From Bradyrhizobium sp. Rc3b (GTDB taxonomy: Bacteria > Pseudomonadota > Alphaproteobacteria > Rhizobiales > Xanthobacteraceae): 64,000 nucleotides of DNA. The number at the start of each line of letters is the position of its first letter. Position 1 is the stretch's first letter. Positions 17,100 through 25,521 of this stretch are shown piece by piece. The position numbers were made by a program, and so were the translations under genes. Below the pieces are notes generated by a model. It did no database searches and was not told where the DNA came from. It was given only the letters and a program-made list of their open reading frames with translations. The stretch spans positions 1-64,000 of the forward strand of contig NZ_FOUS01000003.1 of NCBI RefSeq assembly GCF_900114915.1, read 5' to 3'.

Positions 17100-18086
17100 A
17101 TGTCGAACAATTTGCACGCGGCCCATGCCTGGATCGATTTTCCGGCCGGCTCGCGGGATCACGAGGTTCTTCGCCCGACGCAGGTGATCGCCCGGGAGAG
17201 CCAATGGCGTCAGATCGATCGCACTGTGGACGGCGCGATCCAGGACATCACGATCTCGCGATGGGAGGACTCGCGGAGCAGCTCGTCGCACGAAACGACG
17301 ACGCCGGATGATCGCTATTTCATCGGCATCGCCCTGAAGACCACGCGCGCGAAGCTGACACGGGACCGCCAGATCATTTTCGACGGCACCATGCCTGCGG
17401 GGACGCTCTATGTCACCGCTCCCTCGAAATCTCTCGGCGTGCAATTCCAGTCGCCATGCGCCTTCCTGCACGTCCACATCTCCACGGATCATCTTCCGGC
17501 CCATGTCGTTGCGGCCGACGGGCTCAATGACCTCGTGCTGCTGCGCGATCCGCTCGCCGCCGAGCTTGCCAAGGCGCTGATCGAGCAAAGTGATGCCGCA
17601 GACCGGCATTTCACACAGTGCATCGGCCAGACCCTGGCGATGCATCTCACCCGGATCGAGTTGCCGCGCGCAAGGGTCAATGCCTTGCCGAAATGGCGGC
17701 TGCGGCGTGTCGAGCAATATATCGCCGATCATTTCCACCGCGGCATCAGCCTGTCCGAGCTTGCCAATGTCGCCGGCCTGTCCCGGATGCACTTTGCGGC
17801 ACAATTCCGCGCCGCGACCGGTTACCGTCCCCGCGAATATCTGCTCAATCACCGCACCGAGCAGGCGAAGACGCTGCTTGCAAGCACCGAGCGGCCATTG
17901 GCGGAGATCGCGCTTGCCGTGGGCTTCAGCACGCAGGCGCATTTCTCGACCGTGTTCAAACGCATCAGCGGTCAATCACCGGCACGCTGGCGCCTCGCCA
18001 GCAGGGGTGAGCGGCTCGAGGTCGAAGCGCCGCTACGGCGTCGTCCTTCCCCGCAGATTGGTTGGACCGCCAGCGCCGCGGCCTAG
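17100..18086 (+). CDS. AraC family transcriptional regulator
   Basis: A 328-residue regulator. The N-terminal ~220 residues are a variable ligand/dimerisation region. The C-terminal ~100 residues hold two helix-turn-helix motifs (ISLSELANVAGLSRMHFAAQFRAATGYRPREYLLNHR and PLAEIALAVGFSTQAHFSTVFKRISGQSPARWR). The ATG at 17100 is chosen because AGGAG lies 10 nt upstream; an upstream ATG at 17031 would add 23 low-quality residues. It ends at a strong terminator. The CTAAC triple repeat in its promoter suggests that a neighbouring winged-helix regulator controls it. Effector and targets are unknown. Confidence 0.9.
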   Translation: MSNNLHAAHAWIDFPAGSRDHEVLRPTQVIARESQWRQIDRTVDGAIQDITISRWEDSRSSSSHETTTPDDRYFIGIALKTTRAKLTRDRQIIFDGTMPAGTLYVTAPSKSLGVQFQSPCAFLHVHISTDHLPAHVVAADGLNDLVLLRDPLAAELAKALIEQSDAADRHFTQCIGQTLAMHLTRIELPRARVNALPKWRLRRVEQYIADHFHRGISLSELANVAGLSRMHFAAQFRAATGYRPREYLLNHRTEQAKTLLASTERPLAEIALAVGFSTQAHFSTVFKRISGQSPARWRLASRGERLEVEAPLRRRPSPQIGWTASAAA

Positions 18087-18134
18087 GCATCCGGCGGCTC
18101 GCGCCCTCTTCCTCCCGGGGCCGGCGAGCCTCTC

Positions 18135-18175
18135 GGGGCCGTCCCTGCTCCCACACAGGACGGCCCCATTTTCTT
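18135..18175 (+). terminator. Rho-independent terminator of the AraC gene
   Basis: A perfect 10-bp GC stem (GGGGCCGTCC at 18135-18144, GGACGGCCCC at 18158-18167) with a 13-base loop is followed by ATTTTCTT. Confidence 0.85.
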
Positions 18176-18177
18176 GG

Positions 18178-18204
18178 CGCAACGCTGCGCTCCATCGGAG
18201 CTAC
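18178..18204. repeat. degenerate half of the REP-like repeat
   Basis: The stretch contains tgcgctccatcggagctac, a mutated version of the right arm of the repeat at 143-230. No partner arm is present, so it is a decayed single arm between two convergent genes. Confidence 0.5.
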
Positions 18205-18210
18205 GACACC

Positions 18211-20532
18211 CTACACCGGATCGAACGCGCGGATCGGCGGCAGATTACCGGTGAACTTCTCCACCTCGACCACCGTCAGCTGCCCGGTGCAGCCTTGCGC
18301 GAACGACGAGGTCCCGATGTCGCGGGTGAGCACGTTCGGATTGCCGTGAACGCAGAGCGGCGCCTCGTCTTCCGGATCCATCGGATCGTACCAGGCGCCG
18401 GTCGGAAGCTGCACCACGCCGGGCGCGATGCCGTCGGTGACGTGGACCGCGGCAAGGCACGCACCGCGATCGTTGAACAGGCGGATGATGTCGCCGTCCT
18501 TGATGCCGCGTGCATCAGCATCGCGCGGGTTCATCCGCGCGACCTCGCGGCCGCGATGTTTGGCCGCAATCGAGTGCCCGCCGAAATCGAGCTGGCTGTG
18601 CAGGCGCGTCACCGGCTGGTTGGCGACCAGGAAGCACGGCGCCCCGGGCTTGGGCATGTCGGTCTTGTCGAGCCAGACCGGATGTCCCGGACAATCCGCA
18701 TCACCATGGCCGGCGATCTTCTGCGAGAATATCTCGATGCGCCCGCTCGGCGTCGGCAGCGCGTGATTGACAGGATCCTCACGGAAGCGGCGCAACCGGC
18801 CGCCATCATCGGGCTGCTGCGGCACGACCAGGCTGCCGCGCGCCCAGAACTCGTCGAAGCGAGGGGCTTCCAGGCCGCGCTTGGCGAGCGAGGCGCGGGT
18901 CGGCTCGTAGAGATGCTCGAGCCATTGCCGCGAGGTACGGCCCTCGGTGAAGGGTTCGCGGGCCCCCAAACGGTCGGCGAGATCGGCAAAGATATCGTAG
19001 TCGTCGCGCGAAAGTCCGAACGGCTCGGCGATCTGGTGCATGGCCACCATGAGGGGGTCGTTGCTGGAATAGCCGATGTCCTCGCGCTCGAGCGTCATCG
19101 TCGACGGCAGCACGATGTCGGCATGACGGGCGGTGGCAGTCCAGGCGAGCTCATGCACGACGAACGTGTCGAGTTTCGCAAAAGCCTTGCGCAGGCGGTT
19201 GATATCCTGGTGATGATGGAAGGGATTGCCGCCGGCCCAGTAAACCATTCGGATGTCCGGATAGGTCCGCGTCTCGCCATTGTAGCGATAGGTGCTGCCC
19301 GGCTTGAGCAGCATGTCGGCGATGCGCGCCACCGGAATGAAATCGGCGACGCCGTTGCGGCCCTGCCCCAGCGTCGGCCCCGGCACGTCGTTGACGCGGC
19401 GGCCGTAATAGCCGATCGCCCCGAGCGAATAGGCATAGCCGCCGCCGGGAAGGCCGATCTGGCCGAGCGCCGCCGCCAGAACCATACCCATCCACACCGG
19501 CTGCTCGCCATGCTCGGCGCGCTGCAGCGAATGAGAGACGGTGATCAGTGCGCGCTTTCCGGCGAGCCGGCGCGCCAGCTTGCGGATCGTCTCCGCCTCG
19601 ACGCCTGAGATCGCGGCAGCCCATTCGGCATGCTTTGCCTGCCCGTCGCTCTCGCCGGTGAGGTAGCGCAGGAAGACCGGCCATCCCTCGGTGTAGCGAT
19701 CGAGGAAGGCCTGATCGTGCAGGCCTTCGCTGACCAGCGTGTGGACGAGGCCGAGCATCAAGGCGGTGTCGGTGCTCGGCACGCAGGTCATCCACTCCGC
19801 ACCGGCCTCGACGGGCAGGTCTTCGCGAAGCGGGCTGACCAGGATGAACTCGCAGCCGCGCTTGCGGGCCGCCGCCATGGCGCCGCGCTCGACATGCTTG
19901 CTGATCGAGCCGCCGGCCACCATGGAGTTCTTCAGCGCCATGCCGCCGAAGGCCAGCACGATGTCGGTGTGATCGGCGATCTGCTCCCAGGTGACGTTGC
20001 GCTTGGTGATGTCCTCATAGCCGGCGAGGATTTGCGGCAGCAGCACCGAGGACGCGCCGGAGGAATAGGAGTTGACCGAGCGCACATAGCCGCCCATCGC
20101 GATGTTGAGGAAGCGATGCACCTGGCTCTGGGCGTGATGAAAGCGGCCGGCGCTCGACCAGCCATAGGAACCGCCGAACACGGCGCCAGGCCCGCTTGTA
20201 TCGCGGATGCGCGACAGCTCGTCGCCGAGCAGGTCAAGCGCCTTCTCCCAGCTCACGGAGACAAATTCGTCGCGGCCGCGGCGATCGTCGGGACCCGGCC
20301 CGCGCTCGAGCCAGCCGCGGCGGACCGCCGGCTGGGATATGCGCGCCTGATGGCGGAGCGCACCAGGGAAATTGTCGATGATGCCGTTCGGATCGGGGTC
20401 GCCCGCATAGGCCCTGACCTCCAGCCCGGCCGCGCCCTGACGCGCGGAAAACACGCCCCAATGCGAGGTGTGCGGCTTGAAGCCATCCGACAGGTCGAGA
20501 CCGGGATCGGGGAAGCCAATCGTATCGTCCAT
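18211..20532 (-). CDS. molybdopterin oxidoreductase, biotin/TMAO/DMSO reductase type
   Basis: A 773-residue catalytic subunit of the DMSO-reductase family. The N-terminus lacks a Tat signal and an Fe-S cysteine motif. The molybdenum site GGSYGWSSAGRFHHAQSQ contains the Ser ligand position of the TorA/DorA/BisC branch. Later come GGMALKNSMVAGG, WAGGNPFHHHQDINRL and the C-terminal dinucleotide-binding domain (DGDIIRLFNDRGACLAAV). Because it has no export signal, cytoplasmic BisC-type biotin or methionine sulfoxide reduction is the best guess; S-oxide or N-oxide specificity cannot be read. It is transcribed alone, convergent with the AraC gene. Methionine sulfoxide reduction would fit msrA at 4.5 kb. 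Confidence 0.88.
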   Translation of the reverse strand: MDDTIGFPDPGLDLSDGFKPHTSHWGVFSARQGAAGLEVRAYAGDPDPNGIIDNFPGALRHQARISQPAVRRGWLERGPGPDDRRGRDEFVSVSWEKALDLLGDELSRIRDTSGPGAVFGGSYGWSSAGRFHHAQSQVHRFLNIAMGGYVRSVNSYSSGASSVLLPQILAGYEDITKRNVTWEQIADHTDIVLAFGGMALKNSMVAGGSISKHVERGAMAAARKRGCEFILVSPLREDLPVEAGAEWMTCVPSTDTALMLGLVHTLVSEGLHDQAFLDRYTEGWPVFLRYLTGESDGQAKHAEWAAAISGVEAETIRKLARRLAGKRALITVSHSLQRAEHGEQPVWMGMVLAAALGQIGLPGGGYAYSLGAIGYYGRRVNDVPGPTLGQGRNGVADFIPVARIADMLLKPGSTYRYNGETRTYPDIRMVYWAGGNPFHHHQDINRLRKAFAKLDTFVVHELAWTATARHADIVLPSTMTLEREDIGYSSNDPLMVAMHQIAEPFGLSRDDYDIFADLADRLGAREPFTEGRTSRQWLEHLYEPTRASLAKRGLEAPRFDEFWARGSLVVPQQPDDGGRLRRFREDPVNHALPTPSGRIEIFSQKIAGHGDADCPGHPVWLDKTDMPKPGAPCFLVANQPVTRLHSQLDFGGHSIAAKHRGREVARMNPRDADARGIKDGDIIRLFNDRGACLAAVHVTDGIAPGVVQLPTGAWYDPMDPEDEAPLCVHGNPNVLTRDIGTSSFAQGCTGQLTVVEVEKFTGNLPPIRAFDPV

Positions 20533-20828
20533 CGCGTGATCCTTGTTCCGGCGTCCGGCCTGCTAATCGGGGTGGTAATATACCGATCCGATCGTGAGGT
20601 CGTCGAGATCAGCGTTGACGGAAACGCTGGGCTGCCCCGCGATGCCAGAAGTCGTTTCAGGAGGCGTTCGCCCAAGCCCGGAGCTGTCGGCCGCACCGCG
20701 AGGAACGAAAGCGGTTTCAAAGGTGCCGCGGAGCGCCCGGGATCTATCTGACCACAACTATTCGACGGGCGCTTAAAGGGGGGACCACGACAGTTTGGCT
20801 TCGGCCCAAATCCGCCTGAGGCTCGGCA
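20533..20828. other. upstream region of the molybdoenzyme gene
   Basis: These 296 bases hold no gene with credible protein sequence. The short frames in both directions are Arg/Ser/Pro-rich. The bisC-like promoter must lie here. Confidence 0.4.
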
Positions 20829-21140
20829 TCACTCCCCTGCGCAGCAATCCACCAACAGCTCCCAGATCCGCTGCGCCTCGCGTCTCTCGTGGCTCTCCGG
20901 CACCTTCTCGGCGCCGGACTGACCATAGCCGGCGATGGCGCGCGCTTCACGCGGCACGATCCACCGTTCCGAGATCGGGTCGTACCATTTTCCGATGTTT
21001 ACCTCAGTCACGGCGATCGACTCACAAATTTTCCAACGGCCGAGCGACGCGCCTCCCGCGGCCCCATGCGAGCCATTCGGCGACGCGTCGCTCAGTTTAC
21101 CAATCAGCGGCGCGTACGATCGTTCCACCCGCTGCATCAT
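20829..21140 (-). CDS. small protein of unknown function, 103 aa
   Basis: A 103-residue frame whose second half (NIGKWYDPISERWIVPREARAIAGYGQ and then charged helical sequence) looks like real protein. The ATG at 21140 overlaps the stop of the preceding 64-codon gene as ATGA, the coupling style used all through this window. No family is recognised. The first half is Gly/Ser-rich and less convincing. Confidence 0.45.
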   Translation of the reverse strand: MMQRVERSYAPLIGKLSDASPNGSHGAAGGASLGRWKICESIAVTEVNIGKWYDPISERWIVPREARAIAGYGQSGAEKVPESHERREAQRIWELLVDCCAGE

Positions 21141-21331
21141 CCCGGCCGGGCCGGATGAAGCGTGCGCGGATGGCGCTCGTGCAGTAGCCGTGCAAGCTCC
21201 TCGCGCTCGCTCTCGCGTCCCTTCATGGCGGACTCGAACAGCGCTTCCTGGATGTCGCGAGGCATGTCGCCCCACACGTCCATCGCCGCGCGTCCGAGCA
21301 AGCCAGCAAGATGATCAATTCCATCGCTCAT
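21137..21331 (-). CDS. small acidic helical protein, 64 aa
   Basis: A 64-residue protein, mostly amphipathic helix (IDHLAGLLGRAAMDVWGDMPRDIQEALFESAMKG and then SEREELARLLHERHP). The ATG at 21331 is preceded by GGGAG at good spacing. It is the first gene of a probable two-gene unit with the 103-codon frame and is divergent from the ferritin-fold gene. The function is unknown. The open frame continues far upstream, but only this terminal part has protein-like composition. Confidence 0.6.
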   Translation of the reverse strand: MSDGIDHLAGLLGRAAMDVWGDMPRDIQEALFESAMKGRESEREELARLLHERHPRTLHPARPG

Positions 21332-21418
21332 TCGGCTCTCCCGATCTGCACACCGGAATGGAACAGCTGCGGCCGCGCAGCGTTCCAGTGTCATCATTGT
21401 GAAAAGGAGACGTCTTTT

Positions 21419-21934
21419 ATGGGATTCTTCACCAAGGACATCAAATCGATGGAAGACCTGCTGCTGCACGGGCTGCAGGACATCTATTACGCGGAGCAGC
21501 AGATCCTGAAGGCGCTGCCGAAGATGATCGACAAGGCGACCAACAGGGATCTCGCCGCCGGCCTGAAGGCTCATCTGGACGAGACCAACAAGCAGGTCGA
21601 ACGGCTCGACAAGGTGTTCGCCAAGCTCGGCAAGGAGCCCAGCGGCACGCAGTGTTCGGCCATCGACGGCCTGATCGAGGAAGCCGACGCGACCGCCGGC
21701 GAGATCGAGGACAAGTCCGTGCTCGATGCCGCGATCGTAGCCAACGCGCAGGCCGTGGAGCACTACGAGATTTGCCGCTACGGCACGTTGATCGCCTGGG
21801 CGGAAGAGCTCGGCCACGACGACATCGTGCGCTTCCTCACGACCAATTTGAACGAAGAGAAGGCGGCCAACACCAAGCTGAACACGGTGGCGCTCCGCAA
21901 GGGAGTCAACGCCAAGGCGTCCAACGCCGCCTGA
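21419..21934 (+). CDS. YciF-like ferritin-fold protein (DUF892)
   Basis: A 171-residue, all-helical protein of the YciE/YciF (DUF892) family, a ferritin-like four-helix bundle induced by stress in other bacteria. The signature MGFFTKDIKSMEDLLLHGLQDIYYAEQQILKALPKMIDKA is at the N-terminus. Glu and His residues in the helices (for example YYAEQQ, EHYEICRYG) are placed for a di-iron site. The start is at 21419, after AAGGAG. A hairpin with a T-rich tail follows the stop. Confidence 0.92.
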   Translation: MGFFTKDIKSMEDLLLHGLQDIYYAEQQILKALPKMIDKATNRDLAAGLKAHLDETNKQVERLDKVFAKLGKEPSGTQCSAIDGLIEEADATAGEIEDKSVLDAAIVANAQAVEHYEICRYGTLIAWAEELGHDDIVRFLTTNLNEEKAANTKLNTVALRKGVNAKASNAA

Positions 21935-21952
21935 TCGATCTGCTGACCAGGA

Positions 21953-21990
21953 CGTGGCGGCCCGGCCCCCGGCGCCGCCACGATTCTTGC
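21953..21990 (+). terminator. terminator after the YciF-like gene
   Basis: CGTGGCGGC at 21953-21961 pairs perfectly with GCCGCCACG at 21974-21982, followed by ATTCTTG. The convergent SDR gene ends about 40 nt beyond. Confidence 0.6.
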
Positions 21991-22032
21991 GCTGCACTCT
22001 CAACGTCGCCGACGCTGACGAGGCGCGTCCAA

Positions 22033-22890
22033 TCAGATGAACGGCTTCCCGCCGGTGACGGCCAACGTGGCCCCCGAGGTGTAGCTCGAGAGCGGATCGG
22101 CCAGCATGACGTAGGCGGTTGCGAGCTCGGCCGGCTGGCCGGCGCGCTGCATCGGGACCTGCTTGCCGAAATTCTTGACCCTTTCCTCCGACATCGTCGA
22201 GGGGATCAGCGGCGTCCAGATCGGACCTGGAGCGACGGCGTTGACCCGAATGCCCTTCTCGGCGAGCATCTGGGCCAGCCCACCCGTGAAATTCTGGATG
22301 GCGCCCTTGGTCGTGGCATAGGCCAGCAAGGTCGGGTTGGGCATATCCGAGTTCACCGACGCCGTGTTGATGATCGCAGCTCCCGGCTTCATATGAGGGA
22401 CCGCAGCCTTGGTCAGATAGAACATGGCGTGGATGTTGGTCGCGAACGTGCGCTGCCACTCCTCGTCGCTGATGTCGGCGATGTCCTTGAACGTGGCCTG
22501 ATGGGCCGCATTGTTGACGAGGATATCGATGCCGCCGAGCTCGTCGACGGTGCGACGCACGATGCCGCGGCAGTGCTCGGGATTGCTGATGTCGCCGGGA
22601 ATCAGGACGACCTTGCGTCCGGCCTGCTCCACCAGCGCCTTGACCTCGGCTGCATCCTCGTCCTCGTTCAAATAGGAGATGACGATGTCGGCGCCCTCTC
22701 GGGCATAGGCGATCGCGACCGCACGGCCGATGCCGCTGTCGCCTCCGGTGATCAGCGCCTTTTTCCCGGCCAGGCGTCCGGCGCCCTTGTAACTCTCCTC
22801 GCCATGATCGGGACGTGGATTCATCGCACGCGTCGAACCGGGCATCGGCTGCTGTTGCGAAGGATAAGGCGGCTTGGGGTATTCGATCAT
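22033..22890 (-). CDS. short-chain dehydrogenase/reductase, YghA/YhdF type
   Basis: A 285-residue SDR. The NAD(P)-binding motif is ALITGGDSGIGRAVA, the NNAA motif is VNNAAH, and the catalytic Ser and Tyr-x3-Lys are in INTASVNS and YATTKGA. The proline-rich N-terminal extension (MIEYPKPPYPSQQQPMPG) is typical of the YghA/general-stress SDR group. The ATG at 22890 has GGAG 6 nt upstream; the TTG two codons earlier is disfavoured. The substrate is unknown. It is divergent from the ABC substrate-binding gene. Confidence 0.9.
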   Translation of the reverse strand: MIEYPKPPYPSQQQPMPGSTRAMNPRPDHGEESYKGAGRLAGKKALITGGDSGIGRAVAIAYAREGADIVISYLNEDEDAAEVKALVEQAGRKVVLIPGDISNPEHCRGIVRRTVDELGGIDILVNNAAHQATFKDIADISDEEWQRTFATNIHAMFYLTKAAVPHMKPGAAIINTASVNSDMPNPTLLAYATTKGAIQNFTGGLAQMLAEKGIRVNAVAPGPIWTPLIPSTMSEERVKNFGKQVPMQRAGQPAELATAYVMLADPLSSYTSGATLAVTGGKPFI

Positions 22891-23120
22891 GGACAACTCC
22901 AGCGATTTGCTCCGCTAACGGACCCCCGCCGGAAGCGTTCCTGTGACCGCCTGTTGCACCGCGAAACCATTTGCGCCGCACCATTCAAAAATGAGACTGC
23001 CCGTCAAACCAAAGGGGGCGCCAACGCATGCACCGCATCCGACTTCGGTTAGCTTTCCCATCAAAGCCGCGGGCCGAGAGCCACGCGGCGACAAAAGACG
23101 AACACACAGGGAGGAGCACA

Positions 23121-24371
23121 ATGTCGAAATGCAGTGTGGGACTGCTCGCGCTGAGCAGCTTGTTTCTTTCAAGCGCAGCGATCGCCCAGGAAAAGATCAA
23201 GGTGGGCGTAACCGCAACCCTCGAAGGCACGTACACGGTGCTCGGCGAGGACGGCATGCGCGGCCACCAGACGGCCCTCAACGTCCTGGGCAAGAAGGTC
23301 GGCGACAAGGAACTCGAATTCATCGTCGCCTCGACCGACGCGACGCCGGACAGCGCGGTACGCGCCGTGCGCAAGCTGATCGAGCAGGACAAAGTGCAGA
23401 TCCTGCTCTCGCCGCTCTCCGGCGACGAGGGCATCGCGGTGAAGAACTTTGCGAAAACCCATCCCGAGCTGACCTTCATCAACGCGGCCTCCGGCGCGCA
23501 GGAGACGACCTATGTCGATCCCGCCCCGAACTTCTTCCGCTACAACATGGACGGCGCGCAGTGGCAGGTCGGCCTCGGCAAATATGCCTATGAGGAAAAG
23601 AAGTATCGCAAGATCGCAACCGTGGGCGAGGACTATTCGTTCATCTACACGCAGGTATTCGGCCTCGTGCTCGAGTTCTGCGGCGCCGGTGGACAGGTCA
23701 CCAACCGGCAATGGGTGCCACTCGGCACCAAGGATTTCGCCTCGGTGATCGCCGCACTGCCCGACGATGTCGACGCGATCTATCTCGGGCTTGGCGGCGC
23801 CGATGCCGTCAACTTCCTCAACCAGTACCAGCAGGCCGGCGGCAAGGCGCATCTGATGGGCGGTTCCATCATGATCGACCAGACCATCCTGTCGTCGAAG
23901 GGCAACGCCAAGAACGCCCTGGTCGGCACCATCGCGGCGAGCGGCCAGGCCGATACCTGGGAGGATCCGGGCTGGCAGAAATTCGTGAAGGCCTATCAGG
24001 ACGCTTTCCCGCCCAACAAACGCTTCCCGAGCCCGTCGCTGCTCGCCACCAACTATTATGACTCGACCATGGCGCTGATCCTGGCGCTGCGTCAGGTCAA
24101 TGGCGATCTCTCCAACAACCAGGCCAAGTACAAGGAAGCCCTCGCCAAGATCGAGATCGACGCGCCGAACGGCAAGATCAAGCTCGACTCCAACCGCCAG
24201 GCGATCGGCACCAACTTCGTCACCGAGGTTGTCGATGACGGCAAGGGCGCGCTGTTCAGCAAGGTCGTGAAGGTGATCCCGAACGTGAACCAGACCCTCG
24301 GCTACGACCCGGCCGTATTCTCCAAGATCGGGCTGCCGAGCCGCACCGTGCCGGAATGTAAGAAATACTGA
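23121..24371 (+). CDS. ABC transporter substrate-binding protein (LIV/type 1 family)
   Basis: A 416-residue periplasmic-binding protein with a Sec signal peptide (MSKCSVGLLALSSLFLSSAAIAQ). The type 1 fold of Leu/Ile/Val- or amide-binding proteins follows: EKIKVGVTATLEGTYTVLGEDGMRG, EDYSFIYTQVFGL and a C-terminal VPECKKY. The start at 23121 follows GGGAGGAG. It feeds the permeases and ATPases at 25.5-30.6 kb, from which it is separated by a stem-loop and an AraC gene. The ligand cannot be read; this family also binds aromatic acids and amides. Confidence 0.92.
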   Translation: MSKCSVGLLALSSLFLSSAAIAQEKIKVGVTATLEGTYTVLGEDGMRGHQTALNVLGKKVGDKELEFIVASTDATPDSAVRAVRKLIEQDKVQILLSPLSGDEGIAVKNFAKTHPELTFINAASGAQETTYVDPAPNFFRYNMDGAQWQVGLGKYAYEEKKYRKIATVGEDYSFIYTQVFGLVLEFCGAGGQVTNRQWVPLGTKDFASVIAALPDDVDAIYLGLGGADAVNFLNQYQQAGGKAHLMGGSIMIDQTILSSKGNAKNALVGTIAASGQADTWEDPGWQKFVKAYQDAFPPNKRFPSPSLLATNYYDSTMALILALRQVNGDLSNNQAKYKEALAKIEIDAPNGKIKLDSNRQAIGTNFVTEVVDDGKGALFSKVVKVIPNVNQTLGYDPAVFSKIGLPSRTVPECKKY

Positions 24372-24397
24372 CGCATCACCCCTGCGATGCGCAACGC

Positions 24398-24428
24398 GGG
24401 GAGCGACTTGCTGACGCGGTCGCTCTCC
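24398..24428 (+). terminator. stem-loop after the substrate-binding gene
   Basis: GAGCGAC at 24401-24407 pairs with GTCGCTC at 24419-24425 and extends by about three more pairs. There is no T-run. It could limit read-through so that the binding protein is made in excess, as is common for ABC importers. Confidence 0.45.
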
Positions 24429-24496
24429 GCTCTTGCAATCTCGTCGGCGTTGTTGAACGCTGAGCGAAAAGACAAGAACATTCGGGAGGGGAAGGC

Positions 24497-25324
24497 ATGA
24501 GCCGTGCGCTCGCCGTCTTCCACGGCCGGTTCGGCCGGGCGACGGTTTATCAGTTGAACCGCCCTTTCAATATTCACGCCCATCGTGAAGGTCATCTGAT
24601 CTTCCATGTTGGCGGCATGCCCGCATGCATCGACGTCTCCGACGGACACCACGATCTCAACGAGACGTCCGTCGTCGCGGTCAATCCCTGGGAGCCGCAC
24701 AATTTCCTGCCCGCCGATCTCGACGGCGGCGCGATCTTCTTCGTGCTCTATGTCAACGCCGAATGGTTTGCACCCGATGCCTCCGGCACCCACCGGATGC
24801 GTTTCGGCCGCACCCAGTTCCGGCGCACGCCGGCGCTGGACAAGCACATCAGGCGGACGGCCGCGCTCGTGTGCGGCGCACCATCGCTCTCCAGCCTGGA
24901 TTCCGAGCTGCGGCGGCTGATCGACATCTGCTACGACGAAAGCTGGCAGCAGGCCGAGATCGCGCGCGATCCACGCGCAAACGGCTCCGTCACCGATTTC
25001 CGCGTGCGCAAATGCATCAAGATGATGTCGGAGAGCCCCGGCGCCGAGATCGAGCTCGATACGATCGCGCGGGAATCAGGACTGTCGCGACCGCATTTCT
25101 ACCGGCTGTTCCGCGTCCAGACCGGCGTGACGCCGAACCTCTATCTCAACACGCTGATCATGGAACATGCGCTCGAAGCGCTGGTGGCGAGCGAGACGCC
25201 GATCGCCGATATCGGCTTCGATCTCGGCTTCTCGTCGCAGAGCGGCTTCACCCGCTTCTTCGCCGCCAATGTGGGAATGGCCCCGACCGATTATCGTCGC
25301 GCGGCCAAGATTTTGCGCGCCTGA
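24497..25324 (+). CDS. AraC family regulator with cupin-type N-terminus
   Basis: A 275-residue regulator. The N-terminal ~150 residues form a cupin-like AraC ligand pocket (FNIHAHREGHLIFHVGG, VAVNPWEPHNFLPADLDGGAIFFVLYV). The C-terminus has the two AraC helix-turn-helices (IELDTIARESGLSRPHFYRLFRVQTGVTPNLYLNTL and PIADIGFDLGFSSQSGFTRFFAANVGMAPTDYRRA). The ATG has GGGAGGGG upstream. Sitting between the binding protein and the permeases, it is the obvious activator of the 25-45 kb unit, probably responding to the imported compound. Confidence 0.9.
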   Translation: MSRALAVFHGRFGRATVYQLNRPFNIHAHREGHLIFHVGGMPACIDVSDGHHDLNETSVVAVNPWEPHNFLPADLDGGAIFFVLYVNAEWFAPDASGTHRMRFGRTQFRRTPALDKHIRRTAALVCGAPSLSSLDSELRRLIDICYDESWQQAEIARDPRANGSVTDFRVRKCIKMMSESPGAEIELDTIARESGLSRPHFYRLFRVQTGVTPNLYLNTLIMEHALEALVASETPIADIGFDLGFSSQSGFTRFFAANVGMAPTDYRRAAKILRA

Positions 25325-25431
25325 GCGGGCCACGAAAAGATACTCACAATCAAACGTCGTCCTCGCAGCCCCGCTAGGATGCGGGCAACGCGATCCCGAA
25401 AGAGGGTCGCGACCGACGGGAGCGCACGTTC

Positions 25432-25521
25432 ATGGCGAGGCTAGCGGCCGGCGCAAGGCTGCCTGACCTGTATTTGGTGGACCTTCGGGATGCGCCCTGG
25501 CCAAGCGGGTGGCGCACATGA
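25432..25521 (+). CDS. possible 29-codon leader ORF coupled to the permease gene
   Basis: An ATG at 25432 with GGGAG at proper spacing opens a 29-codon frame whose TGA stop overlaps the permease ATG as ATGA. The peptide (MARLAAGARLPDLYLVDLRD and so on) has two Trp near its end and no recognised family. It may only serve translational coupling, or act as a regulatory leader. It is too short to judge by composition. Confidence 0.35.
   Translation: MARLAAGARLPDLYLVDLRDAPWPSGWRT

Noticed and set aside
23169..23852. Minus-strand frame inside the substrate-binding gene
   Set aside because: No protein-like features. The plus-strand gene has a signal peptide and family sequence across the same span.
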